From: Lachnocurva sp045579705
GTDB lineage: Bacteria > Bacillota > Clostridia > Lachnospirales > Lachnospiraceae
Reading direction: 5' to 3'
NCBI GenBank assembly: GCA_045579705.1
Contig: JAZNMP010000019.1
Location: 62,001 to 126,000, forward strand
Length of the DNA: 64,000 nt
A model generated the notes under the pieces. The model had not been told where the DNA came from. It was given only the letters and a program-made list of their open reading frames with translations, and made no database searches. Both the position numbers and the translations under genes were made by a program. Of this stretch, positions 8,609 to 16,298 are shown piece by piece (position 1 is the first letter of the stretch; the number at the start of each line of letters is the position of its first letter).

Positions 8609-9064
8609 TTGAAGATCATACTCGATATAGACAAAGATATCGAAGAAGATTGCGTAATCATAAGATGTCGGGAACTCAACGATGAGGCTATCGCTTTACA
8701 AAGAAAGTTATCAGAAGAGCAAAGTGTTTCGCAAATTATTGAGCTCTTTCAAGGTGGGAAGAATTATTTCCTTCCTATTAAAAAAATATATTTCTTTGAA
8801 ACGAATGGAACGAAGATAGCTGCTCATACGAAAGACTGTATTTATGAATGCAATTCGACACTTCGAGATTTAGAGAAATTTATGCCATATTCGTTTATGC
8901 GTGTCTCTAAATCGACTATTTTAAATTTGAATTATGTCCAAGCGGTATCTAGAAATATTACTGGTGCGAGTGAAGTCGAATTCGTGGGAATGACAAAAAC
9001 GACTTTTGTATCACGAGCATATTTCAAGATGTTTATGGAGAAGATGAAAGAAAGAAGGTTATAA
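8609..9064 (+). CDS. LytTR-domain DNA-binding regulator
   Basis: The 151-residue protein has a C-terminal LytTR domain (about residues 50-150): YFFETNGTKIAAHT, LRDLEKFMPYSFMRVSKSTILNLNYVQAV and the terminal strand/helix. There is no response-receiver domain, so it belongs to the standalone LytTR class that usually controls, or is controlled by, an adjacent membrane protein. The start is a TTG preceded by ACGGGGG. The stop is only three bases before the LiaF-like gene, so the two are co-transcribed. Family confident; targets unknown. Confidence 0.85.
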   Translation: MKIILDIDKDIEEDCVIIRCRELNDEAIALQRKLSEEQSVSQIIELFQGGKNYFLPIKKIYFFETNGTKIAAHTKDCIYECNSTLRDLEKFMPYSFMRVSKSTILNLNYVQAVSRNITGASEVEFVGMTKTTFVSRAYFKMFMEKMKERRL

Positions 9065-9067
9065 ATT

Positions 9068-9796
9068 ATGAAACAGAAAACTAGGAATATATTTTGGGGA
9101 CTGTTGTTTGTATTATTAGCAGTATATCTGGTGGCTAGCAAGCTGATGGAGATTCCACATATTTCGCTATTTACTATTGCGCTTACAGTATTCTTTGTAT
9201 ATGGATTAATAGAAGGAATACGACATGGAAGTTTCTTTGAAGCGATAATGTCACTCGCTTTTTTGGGATGCCTGTATGATAAGGAGTTAGGAATTACAGC
9301 GATTACACCATGGACACTTTTGATTGCAGCATTATTGTTAAGCATAGGTTTGGAGAAAATCTTTAAAAGCGTGTTCAAGAAGAAATATAAATATGAGGAG
9401 TATGTAAAGGACATACATGTTTATACAGATAAAGAGCATGCGAGGGTAAAGGAAGAGTCTTTCGTACAGGGAAATTACAGTATAGATAATGCTTTTGGAA
9501 CCAGCACTAAATACTTTAACAATGAGGAAATCTATAGTGTTATGGTTGATAACGCATTTGGTGCTATTAATCTTTATTTTCAAAAAGCTATTCTTCCAAA
9601 TGGAATTTGTGAAGTTAGGGTAGATAATGCATTTGGTGCGGTTAATCTCTATATTCCGGGGGATTGGGTAGTTCGTTCTACTCCAAGTACTGCACTCGGC
9701 GTTGTAACGAATCAGCATATTAATCCAGATGATCCGGATGCACCAGTGATTGAAATTAAGGCATCATCCTCTTTTGGAAATATTAGAATACTATAA
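9068..9796 (+). CDS. LiaF-like membrane protein (cell-wall stress type)
   Basis: The 242-residue protein has about four N-terminal transmembrane helices (residues 8-100) and a cytoplasmic or surface beta-helix tail with three repeats of the motif DNAFG (IDNAFGTSTKYF, VDNAFGAINLYF, VDNAFGAVNLYI). It ends in SSFGNIRIL. This architecture matches the LiaF/YvqF C-terminal domain and related toastrack-type proteins that damp cell-envelope stress signalling. Pairing with a LytTR regulator suggests membrane-controlled transcription of this two-gene unit. The partner role is inferred from arrangement. Confidence 0.75.
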   Translation: MKQKTRNIFWGLLFVLLAVYLVASKLMEIPHISLFTIALTVFFVYGLIEGIRHGSFFEAIMSLAFLGCLYDKELGITAITPWTLLIAALLLSIGLEKIFKSVFKKKYKYEEYVKDIHVYTDKEHARVKEESFVQGNYSIDNAFGTSTKYFNNEEIYSVMVDNAFGAINLYFQKAILPNGICEVRVDNAFGAVNLYIPGDWVVRSTPSTALGVVTNQHINPDDPDAPVIEIKASSSFGNIRIL

Positions 9797-9807
9797 TATA
9801 GTGAAAT

Positions 9808-9856
9808 AAAGCCTTTTCGTGTATAATACTAAACTATTAACACGGAAAGGTTTTTT
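9808..9856 (+). promoter_or_regulatory. hairpin enclosing a -10-like box, 3' arm contains the Sel1 gene's ribosome site
   Basis: AAAGCCTTTTCGTG (9808-9821) pairs with CACGGAAAGGTTTT (9841-9854) over 14 bp with two G-U pairs, and a T run follows. It reads as a terminator for the LiaF-like gene. However, the only purine-rich site before the next ATG (GGAAAGG) is inside the 3' arm, and TATAAT lies in the loop. Confidence 0.6.
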
Positions 9857-9862
9857 ATTACT

Positions 9863-10048
9863 ATGAATAAATTTGATTTGATTGATAAGGCGGCGTTAGG
9901 AGATATCGAGGCAGCAGGATTACTGGCAGAAGGATATCAGACGGGAAAATACGAATGTGAGAAGAATCTCGCTAAGGCGAAAAAATGGGCGACTTACGCA
10001 GCAAAACATGGTGACGAGAGAGCAAAGAAAGTTTTGGAAACTCTGTAA
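9863..10048 (+). CDS. short Sel1-repeat protein (61 aa)
   Basis: The 61-residue protein amounts to about one and a half Sel1-like (TPR-related) repeats: AALGDIEAAGLLAEGYQTG and NLAKAKKWATYAAKHGDERAKKVLE. These repeats serve protein-protein contacts. Most Sel1 proteins have several repeats plus other domains, so this is a minimal form. It is separated from the preceding gene by a terminator-like hairpin and followed by a weaker hairpin around 10060-10090. Partner unknown. Confidence 0.65.
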   Translation: MNKFDLIDKAALGDIEAAGLLAEGYQTGKYECEKNLAKAKKWATYAAKHGDERAKKVLETL

Positions 10049-10124
10049 ATTCTAACAAACCACCAGAGGCTAAAATAGGCTCTTTTGTGGAAAATCTATA
10101 TTTACATTGCTATCTATTAGGTCT

Positions 10125-10161
10125 AAAATCTCTTCATTGCTTTTGGAAATGAGGAGATTTT
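10125..10161 (+). promoter_or_regulatory. hairpin sequestering the degV ribosome-binding site
   Basis: AAAATCTCTTCAT (10125-10137) pairs with ATGAGGAGATTTT (10149-10161), 13 bp with one G-U, directly before the ATG at 10165. The Shine-Dalgarno sequence GAGGAG is fully inside the 3' arm. Confidence 0.6.
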
Positions 10162-10164
10162 ATT

Positions 10165-11016
10165 ATGGCATTAGTTATTATTACAGATTCTGGAAGTGAG
10201 ATTACAGCAGAAGCTGCAAAGGAGCTAAATGTAAGGGTTTTACCGCTTACAGTTAGATTTGGTAATGAAGAATATAAGGCAGGTGAAACGCTTTCGAACG
10301 AGGCTTTTTACAATAAGCTGATAGAAACAGATGAGTTTCCAAAGACCAGTCAGATTTCACCAGCTGTTTATGCGGATGTGTTTGAGGAAATAACAGAAGC
10401 CGGTGATGAGGCTATATATATATCTATATCTTCGAATTTGTCTGGAACGATGCAATCTGCGATGATAGCTGCAGAAGATTATGAAGATAACATCAGTATA
10501 GTAGATAGCAAGCAGGCCAGTGTCGGTGTGAATATTCTGGTAAAGATGGCATGCATATATAGAGCGGAAGGTTATTCCAGAGAGGATATCGTAAAGAAAT
10601 TACTCTGGGATAGAGAACGTATTAAGACGATAGCTATGTTTGATACATTGGAATATCTTAAGAAGGGCGGTCGTATTTCGGCAGCAGCTGCTGCTATAGG
10701 TGGAGCTCTTTCTATTAAGCCGGTTATAAAGATAGACGAAGGAATTGTAAAAGTTATCGGCAAAGCAAAGGGATCGAAGAATGCGCAGAATAAATTGATG
10801 CAGTTCGTTAGAGAATCTAAGGGTATAGATTTCAGCTGTCCGTTTTGTCTCGTATACACTGGCTTAGATGATACTATGTTAAAGAAATACATCGAAGACA
10901 GTAAATCACTGTATGAAGAGTATCAGGAAGAACTACCATATGTGCAGGCAGGACCTGTTATTGGAACATATGCAGGTCCTGGAGCAGTTGGGTTTGCTTA
11001 TTTTGAAAATGAATGA
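10165..11016 (+). CDS. DegV-family fatty-acid-binding protein
   Basis: The 283-residue protein has the DegV layout. The N-terminal lobe contains VIITDSGSEITAE and TSQISPAVY, followed by SISSNLSGTMQSA and VDSKQASVG; the second lobe has YLKKGGRISAAAAAIGGALSIKPVIKI and a final GPVIGTYAGPGAVGFAY. DegV proteins (FakB in staphylococci) hold a fatty acid for phosphorylation by FakA, feeding exogenous lipid into phospholipid synthesis. No FakA-like kinase is encoded nearby. The 3' end overlaps the convergent LysR gene by 19 bp. Confidence 0.92.
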   Translation: MALVIITDSGSEITAEAAKELNVRVLPLTVRFGNEEYKAGETLSNEAFYNKLIETDEFPKTSQISPAVYADVFEEITEAGDEAIYISISSNLSGTMQSAMIAAEDYEDNISIVDSKQASVGVNILVKMACIYRAEGYSREDIVKKLLWDRERIKTIAMFDTLEYLKKGGRISAAAAAIGGALSIKPVIKIDEGIVKVIGKAKGSKNAQNKLMQFVRESKGIDFSCPFCLVYTGLDDTMLKKYIEDSKSLYEEYQEELPYVQAGPVIGTYAGPGAVGFAYFENE

Positions 11017-11897
11017 TTAAGTATTTGCTCTTTAAGTTTAAATGCAGCTGCTGAAATAGGACGATTTGGATCATGCGCCAAACAAACCTTCCTTTCAGGG
11101 ATTTCGTCGATGAGGTTCATCTTTACGATTTCCTTTGTTTGAATAGAACGATTAGCAATAGGTTCAGGAATAAATGCTAATCCTATTTCGCTCTTTACCA
11201 TAGGGAGTAGCTGATCAGCAGTAGATACCTCTGTATCAGGTTCAAAATCTAGTTTTTCTTTTAAAAACAGTTTACGATAGAATTCATAAGTCATTGTGTC
11301 TTTACCGAGACAGATAAAGGGATGAGCCTTTATATCGGAAAGATGCAATGGCTTATTTGCTATTTCGGAAAAAGTACTTCCTCCAGTAAGTATTTCCTGA
11401 AAACTTAGAAGAGGAGTTATCTTAATAGAAGAATCTGAGTTTGCAGGTGTAGTTACCACTGAGAAATCAACGATTCCATCACGTACGGCTCTAAGAGCCT
11501 GAGGAGTAGAGTGGTTTAGAATCTTTAACTGAATCTTTGGGTGTTCCAGATGAAATTTCTTTAATTCGTCAAGTAGCAGCAAATCAAGCGCAGTTTCAGA
11601 CGCGCTTATAGAGATGCTGCCGTGTTCCAGACTCTCGGCCTGTTCCATTTCGTGTTCTGCGGTCATAAGCTGATTCATAGCACCGCTGACATGAGCATAG
11701 AGTCTCTCTCCTTCCGGAGTAAGACTGACGCCTTTATTTGTGCGGATGAATAGGGTGCATCCGGTTTCGTCTTCAAGCTTGTTCATCGCTCGAGTTACAT
11801 TGGGCTGATTACTGTGTAATGCTTCTGCTGCACGAGTGAAATTAAGATATTTTGCGACATAATAGAAGATTTTATAGTATTCGAAATTTACATTCAT
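10998..11897 (-). CDS. LysR-family transcriptional regulator
   Basis: The start at 11897 is chosen because GGAG lies seven bases upstream and the protein then begins directly with the helix-turn-helix (MNVNFEYYKIFYYVAKYLNFTRAAEALHSNQPNVTRAMNKLE); the open frame runs further upstream but lacks support. The 299-residue product has the usual LysR length: winged HTH at residues 1-65 and a periplasmic-binding-like sensor domain at 90-290. It is divergent from the dicarboxylate/amino-acid symporter and, by the usual LysR rule, probably controls it from the shared intergenic region. Confidence 0.9.
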   Translation of the reverse strand: MNVNFEYYKIFYYVAKYLNFTRAAEALHSNQPNVTRAMNKLEDETGCTLFIRTNKGVSLTPEGERLYAHVSGAMNQLMTAEHEMEQAESLEHGSISISASETALDLLLLDELKKFHLEHPKIQLKILNHSTPQALRAVRDGIVDFSVVTTPANSDSSIKITPLLSFQEILTGGSTFSEIANKPLHLSDIKAHPFICLGKDTMTYEFYRKLFLKEKLDFEPDTEVSTADQLLPMVKSEIGLAFIPEPIANRSIQTKEIVKMNLIDEIPERKVCLAHDPNRPISAAAFKLKEQILNHSFSK

Positions 11898-11936
11898 AGT
11901 TATACTCCATATCAATTTGACATAACGGATATACCA

Positions 11937-11974
11937 AATATGTTTTTTACATATTGCTATAGGCAAATTATACT
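11937..11974 (+). promoter_or_regulatory. symporter promoter with LysR-type operator
   Basis: TTTACA (11946-11951), 17 bp, TATACT (11969-11974) fits a sigma-A promoter reading toward the symporter. A dyad AATATGT-N5-ACATATT (11937-11955) overlaps the -35, matching the T-N11-A pattern bound by LysR proteins. Confidence 0.6.
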
Positions 11975-12022
11975 GTTTACTGTCAAAGGAATCAATGTAG
12001 ATTTCAATGGGAGGAAGGAAAA

Positions 12023-13276
12023 ATGAATATAAAGAAAATACCACTTGCGATGCAGATATTTATAGCGCTGTGCTTAGCTATCGTATGTGGAATGTTACTT
12101 CAGAATAATAGTGATATTGCAAAGATGTATATCTTACCGTTTGGAACGATATTCTTGAATCTGCTTAAGTTTATAGTAGTTCCTATTGTGTTGTTCTCAT
12201 TATTAGCCGGCATCATTTCTATGAAAGATATTAAGAAGGTCGGATTCATCGGTGGTTCTGCAGTTGTATTTTATATGTGCACTACAGCGGTGGCTACAAC
12301 TATCGGATTAGTATTTGGAAATCTGTTTGAGAGATGGTTTCCGGTGCTTTCCACTTCGCATTTGAAGTATGAGACACCAGATAAAGTATCTATTATGGAT
12401 ACGATAGTAAATATCTTTCCATCGAATGCAGTTATGCCGTTAGCGAATGCATCTATGCTTCAGGTTATAGTAATGGCATTAATAATAGGTTTTGCAATCA
12501 TTTCTGTCGGAGAAAAGGCTGCACCAGCTGTTAAGATGATAAATGCTTGGAACGAAATCTTTATGAAATGTATGGACATGATCTTAAAGCTTTCGCCTAT
12601 TGGAGTGTTCTGCTTATTGTGTCCTGTGGTTGCTGAGAACGGTCCTATGATAATCGGCTCACTTGCGATGGTACTGCTGGCTGCGTATACATGCTATCTG
12701 GTACATGCAGTGGTTTGCTACTCCTTAACAGTAAAGACTTTAGGTGGAATATCACCACTTAAATTCTTTAAAGGGATGGCTCCAGCTATGATATTTGCTT
12801 TTTCCAGTGCATCATCAGTAGGAACACTTCCTCTTAACATGGAATGCTCAGAGAAATTAGGTGCAAAGAAAGAAGTAACTTCATTCGTTATGCCGCTCGG
12901 GGCGACTATAAATATGGATGGAACAGCCATATATCAGGGCGTATGTGCGGTCTTTATAGCATCATGCTTTGGAATTCATCTGACATTCGGACAGATAGTG
13001 ACTATCGTACTTACAGCAACACTCGCATCGATAGGAACCGCTGGTGTGCCGGGTGCGGGAATGGTTATGCTCGCCATGGTTCTGCAGTCGGTTGGATTGC
13101 CAGTTGAAGGAATCGCTTTAGTTGCAGGTGTAGATAGAATCTTTGACATGGGTAGAACGGTACTTAATATTACAGGTGATTCTGCTTGTTCATTAATAGT
13201 AAGTAAGTTAGAGGAAAAAAGGAAAACAAAGAAATCTGGATATATAGCGGGTTCTCAGGTAGAGGCTGCTGAATAA
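12023..13276 (+). CDS. dicarboxylate/amino acid:cation symporter (DAACS family)
   Basis: This 417-residue polytopic protein has about eight transmembrane helices and two hairpins. Family signatures visible are the first helices (FIALCLAIVCGMLLQN), FAFSSASSVGTLPLNME (serine-rich hairpin), PLGATINMDGTAIYQGV (the helix 7 NMDG motif) and GTAGVPGAGMVMLAMVL. These transporters (GltP/GltT/DctA type) take up glutamate, aspartate or C4-dicarboxylates with Na+ or H+. Which substrate applies cannot be read. GGGAGGAAGG precedes the ATG. Expected control is by the divergent LysR regulator. Confidence 0.9.
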   Translation: MNIKKIPLAMQIFIALCLAIVCGMLLQNNSDIAKMYILPFGTIFLNLLKFIVVPIVLFSLLAGIISMKDIKKVGFIGGSAVVFYMCTTAVATTIGLVFGNLFERWFPVLSTSHLKYETPDKVSIMDTIVNIFPSNAVMPLANASMLQVIVMALIIGFAIISVGEKAAPAVKMINAWNEIFMKCMDMILKLSPIGVFCLLCPVVAENGPMIIGSLAMVLLAAYTCYLVHAVVCYSLTVKTLGGISPLKFFKGMAPAMIFAFSSASSVGTLPLNMECSEKLGAKKEVTSFVMPLGATINMDGTAIYQGVCAVFIASCFGIHLTFGQIVTIVLTATLASIGTAGVPGAGMVMLAMVLQSVGLPVEGIALVAGVDRIFDMGRTVLNITGDSACSLIVSKLEEKRKTKKSGYIAGSQVEAAE

Positions 13277-13302
13277 AAATAAAATCAAAGTGTGGGTTTT
13301 TT

Positions 13303-13341
13303 AGAAGCTGCGAAAGTGTGTCTTTCGTAGCTTCTTTTTTG
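13303..13341 (+). terminator. intrinsic terminator after symporter
   Basis: AGAAGCTGCGAAAG (13303-13316) pairs with CTTTCGTAGCTTCT (13322-13335), one G-U in 14 bp, followed by TTTTTTG. Confidence 0.88.
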
Positions 13342-13387
13342 TGAGTTTCGCACAGTTTTCGGACAACTTCTTTGTGAGATTTGATTA

Positions 13388-13417
13388 TTGCGACAACGTA
13401 TAGAGGGGAATTATAAT
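13388..13417 (+). promoter_or_regulatory. sigma-A-type promoter for the secreted-protein/lipoprotein array
   Basis: TTGCGA (13388-13393), 18 bp, TATAAT (13412-13417). Transcription would begin near 13424, leaving an approximately 140-base leader that includes the left arm of the first inverted repeat. Confidence 0.5.
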
Positions 13418-13539
13418 CTTTATAAAGAATTTAGAAAATCGTAATATATCGTTAATAAGATGAAGTGAATACTAAAAGATATGAGTAATATGAAATATAG
13501 TTAAAACTGTTTAGAAAGGGTTTTGCGTATAGAAAAAGA

Positions 13540-13966
13540 CAAAAGAGCATCTAGAAAAGAGGAGATATGCGTAAATTCAGAATGGTATCACTGAGTTTTG
13601 CATTATTATGCATGGTGGTAGGCATATATTGTATGCCATCGGCAGCGTCTGTGGGATGGCGTTTACGATACATAAAAGGGGCGCCATCTTCTGAAAATGT
13701 TGTGCAGGATCTGAAGTGGATTACTTATTCGGATCGAAGTGTTTATATGACATGTGATTCCGTTTGTAATGGAGCAGTTGTTAGTCTGGAAATGAAGGGA
13801 GAACAACCGAAGATTCTATCAAAACCAGGTAGAACACATGTTATTAACAAAGTTCATGGTGAGCGTTTTTGGTGTGAAGCCTCTTATTATAACTGTAGAT
13901 ATGGTAATGCTACGAATTATCCATCTGGTAGAGTGATTTATTGATTTTGATTATGATGCTCTTTTG
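13540..13966. repeat. inverted repeat framing the first small secreted-protein gene
   Basis: CAAAAGAGCATC (13540-13551), just upstream of the ribosome site, is exactly complementary to GATGCTCTTTTG (13955-13966), just past the stop codon. The arms are 403 bases apart. A-rich/T-rich flanks extend the complementarity imperfectly. Confidence 0.75.
13567..13944 (+). CDS. small secreted protein, paralogue 1 of 3 (W-x-L-R-Y family)
   Basis: The 125-residue precursor has a clear signal peptide (MRKFRMVSLSFALLCMVVG, cleavage probably after SAAS near residue 28) and a mature domain of about 97 residues. Shared with the paralogues at 19037 and 21238 are W-R-L-R-Y-I-K-G-A-P-S-S-E near the mature N-terminus, MT-x-DS in the middle, and an exactly conserved C-terminal end, YGNATNYPSGRVIY. 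The product looks beta-rich and is exported by the general pathway. No family is recognised. Small secreted beta proteins beside bacteriocin-type ABC exporters are a known theme, so an antagonistic or signalling role is possible but unproven. A lipoprotein gene follows. Confidence 0.7.
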   Translation: MRKFRMVSLSFALLCMVVGIYCMPSAASVGWRLRYIKGAPSSENVVQDLKWITYSDRSVYMTCDSVCNGAVVSLEMKGEQPKILSKPGRTHVINKVHGERFWCEASYYNCRYGNATNYPSGRVIY

Positions 13967-13986
13967 TTTTTATTTGGAGGTTAAAA

Positions 13987-15075
13987 ATGAAGGTAAAAAA
14001 AGGGGTTTGGGTTTTATGTGGAATGTTATTATTGTCAGGATGTCAAAAGGCGCCTGTAAAAGTTAAGGTGGGGATGGAGTCTTATAAGACAAACAAAGGT
14101 TTAAGTAATGCAAAGCTACGATATGTTGGTTTAGAGGAACTTAGAAAAGAAAAACTACAGAGCATTTCCGTTTATGGAGATAATCTGATTCTGCCTGAAA
14201 TGTCAAATTTAGATAAGATTAGTAGGGTATATCAAATCGAGGGAGTATTAGATTATTCGTTGTATAACAGGAAACAGATTATAAAGGAAAAGTTCAATTT
14301 GCCTAAGAATATAAAATGGTCAAAGCAGAAAAATGGGCTCGGCAAATTTGATGAGGTTGAGGACGGGTACTATGTTGGGGTATCTGATTATGGTATGTTC
14401 TCCTATGTTAAAGATTTGAGTAGAGACAATATGAGTACTGAAAATGCGAATATTCAGTATCTGAAGAGAAATGAAAATAGTGTAAATAAGGGAGAACTAG
14501 ATAATGTATATAGGCAGTTGAAACCCTTTAGAGACTTATATCCCCAAGAGTTGAAGTTTGATCCCGAATATTTTTGGGTTGATAGACAAAATGACGTAAC
14601 ACATATCAATGGATCATTTTCTTATAAAGGAATAGATATATTTGATACTGAGATAAATGATGAAAGAATATCTGGACAATTTTGTAGTAGTATGAGTATA
14701 GCGATTGATAATAAAAATAATGGAGTTTTTTCTCTTATCTTACAACCGGTGTTTACGGTAAAGAAAACAACTCCGATTAATAAGCTGATTTCGTTGCGGT
14801 GTGCAGTAGATATAGTGTCAGAGAAATTATCTGGGTTTAAATCGTTGACTATTGATGAAATAAAACCGGTATATTTGACACAATTAGTAAATGAGAATAA
14901 GAAGGGAAGCTTTCATGGTGAGAAAGTTAAATGTAGACCGATGTATGATTTTAAGATTCGTACAAATGATAAGGATGCGGATGAATTAAATGGTTATTTT
15001 AATATATTAGTGGATATGCAGACAGGAGAGGAGATAGATGATATAGGGAGAAATGGATTAAAACCTAGAGAATAA
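13987..15075 (+). CDS. lipoprotein, paralogue 1 (QKAP-type)
   Basis: The 362-residue protein has lipobox LLLSGC, so it should be lipid-anchored on the outer face of the membrane. The residues right after the lipid cysteine (Q-K-A-P) recur as R/K-K-A/V-P in all paralogues. The C-terminal 100 residues (AVDIVSEKLSGFKSLTIDEIKPVYL, then FNILVDMQTGEEID) have the look of a YycI/PepSY-like repeat; that comparison is weak. The last 113 bases are almost identical to the end of the paralogue at 16299. TTGGAGG precedes the ATG. Function unknown; always next to a small secreted protein or another copy. Confidence 0.7.
   Translation: MKVKKGVWVLCGMLLLSGCQKAPVKVKVGMESYKTNKGLSNAKLRYVGLEELRKEKLQSISVYGDNLILPEMSNLDKISRVYQIEGVLDYSLYNRKQIIKEKFNLPKNIKWSKQKNGLGKFDEVEDGYYVGVSDYGMFSYVKDLSRDNMSTENANIQYLKRNENSVNKGELDNVYRQLKPFRDLYPQELKFDPEYFWVDRQNDVTHINGSFSYKGIDIFDTEINDERISGQFCSSMSIAIDNKNNGVFSLILQPVFTVKKTTPINKLISLRCAVDIVSEKLSGFKSLTIDEIKPVYLTQLVNENKKGSFHGEKVKCRPMYDFKIRTNDKDADELNGYFNILVDMQTGEEIDDIGRNGLKPRE
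14957..15069 (+). repeat. near-identical 113-bp segment, copy A
   Basis: It matches 17308-17420 at 110 of 113 positions by eye, while the rest of the two lipoprotein genes has diverged. It encodes the C-terminal RTNDKDADELNGYFN to GLKPR segment. Recent gene conversion or duplication is likely. Confidence 0.85.
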
Positions 15076-15107
15076 AATAGGTATAGTTAAAAGAATAAGG
15101 GGAAGTA

Positions 15108-16260
15108 ATGAAAAACACAAGACTAATAGGGATTACGTTAATAATGGTAAGTTTAATTGGTTGCAGAAAAGCTCCTCAAGGAGTTCTTGATAATATGAAA
15201 CAGTATGGTGAAAACGATTCTGCATATACATCTATTAAAAAATATTCATCTGTTGAAGATTTGAGTAGAAAATACAGCTTTAAGAAAAACGAATTTAGAA
15301 ATTTGATGTTGCCTAAAGAATTGGATTTATCCAGTGTAAGAGGAATATATGAGATAAACGGTGTATATGGTGGAGAGGTGTTTGATAAAAAAGATGAAAT
15401 ACTTAAGTGCTTTGATGATTTTCATAATGCTGAGTGGAAGTATTGTAAAGGTGAACTGGATGGAGAGTATGGTGCAGAGATAGAGGATGGAGATAAGCGG
15501 GCTTATTTTGATAAACCTGGTTATTATGAATATAATCTTTCTCAAAAATGGTATGTTTCGAATGAAGGTTTTCAAAAAACCATATAAAATGCTTGAAAAT
15601 CATGACGAGATTGATAAGGCAAAAATAAAGACAAAACAGGGCCCTGTATCAGTTCAACGTTATGTAAAAACAATTACAGATTTATATAATAGCCTTCCTT
15701 ATAATAAAACTTTTGTTCCGCAGTTACATAGGGTGCTTATGTATAAAGTAGATAAGAATGATGTTGGATGCTTTATATTTGAGAAATGCTATGAAGGGGT
15801 ACCGTTAGACTTGTATTGTAAGAATTTAAAATGTGAGAATCATACTGTTTATTTTGATAGAGTTACTAATTTTTTGACCGTATATATAAACGAAGACGGA
15901 CAACTGGGATTGTGTACGTCTGACGAGGAGATAAGGATAAATAAGAAAAAACGTTTAGGAAAAGTATTAAATGTTGAGTCAGCAATAAGAATTGTTTCGG
16001 ATACATACTCAGGGTTTTCAAAAATCAAGGTTGAAGAATTAAAACCTGTTTATTTAGTTATTCCGCATTATAAGAAAGATGGAAAGACTTTTTATGCAAA
16101 AAAAGGGAACAGGGTTGAACTCAGGCCTGTATATCGCTTTTTAATTCGAAATAATGAGAAAAACGACGTACTTCAAAATATGTACTTTTATATTTGTGTA
16201 GATATGCAAACGGGGGAGATAATGTCTAATTTTGACGCACAAAGTTATAAGCCATATTAG
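15108..16260 (+). pseudogene. lipoprotein, paralogue 2, split by a frameshift
   Basis: The first part (15108-15587) encodes a signal peptide, lipobox SLIGC, then RKAP and about 140 further residues. The reading then ends, while a different frame (open from about 15580 to 16260) continues with the missing paralogue sequence (YKMLENHDEIDKAKIKT onward to VDMQTGEIMSN). Joined, they give about 380 residues, the size of intact copies. The break lies at GGTTTTCAAAAAACC (about 15570-15584). One A too many in the A6 run would explain it, so this may be a decayed gene, a phase-variable tract or a sequence error. Confidence 0.75.
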
Positions 16261-16298
16261 TTATAGTACGGAGTTGATTATTATATTTGGAGGAATTT

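Noticed and set aside
8932..9414. 160-residue minus-strand frame over the LytTR/LiaF-like genes
   Set aside because: It is antisense to two well-supported coding regions and has no start signal; a composition shadow.
13567..13944. Lactococcin 972 family assignment for the small secreted proteins
   Set aside because: Size, signal peptide and ABC neighbours are similar, but the YSNY/HS and terminal YYNF patterns of that family are missing and the conserved PSGRIIY end is different.
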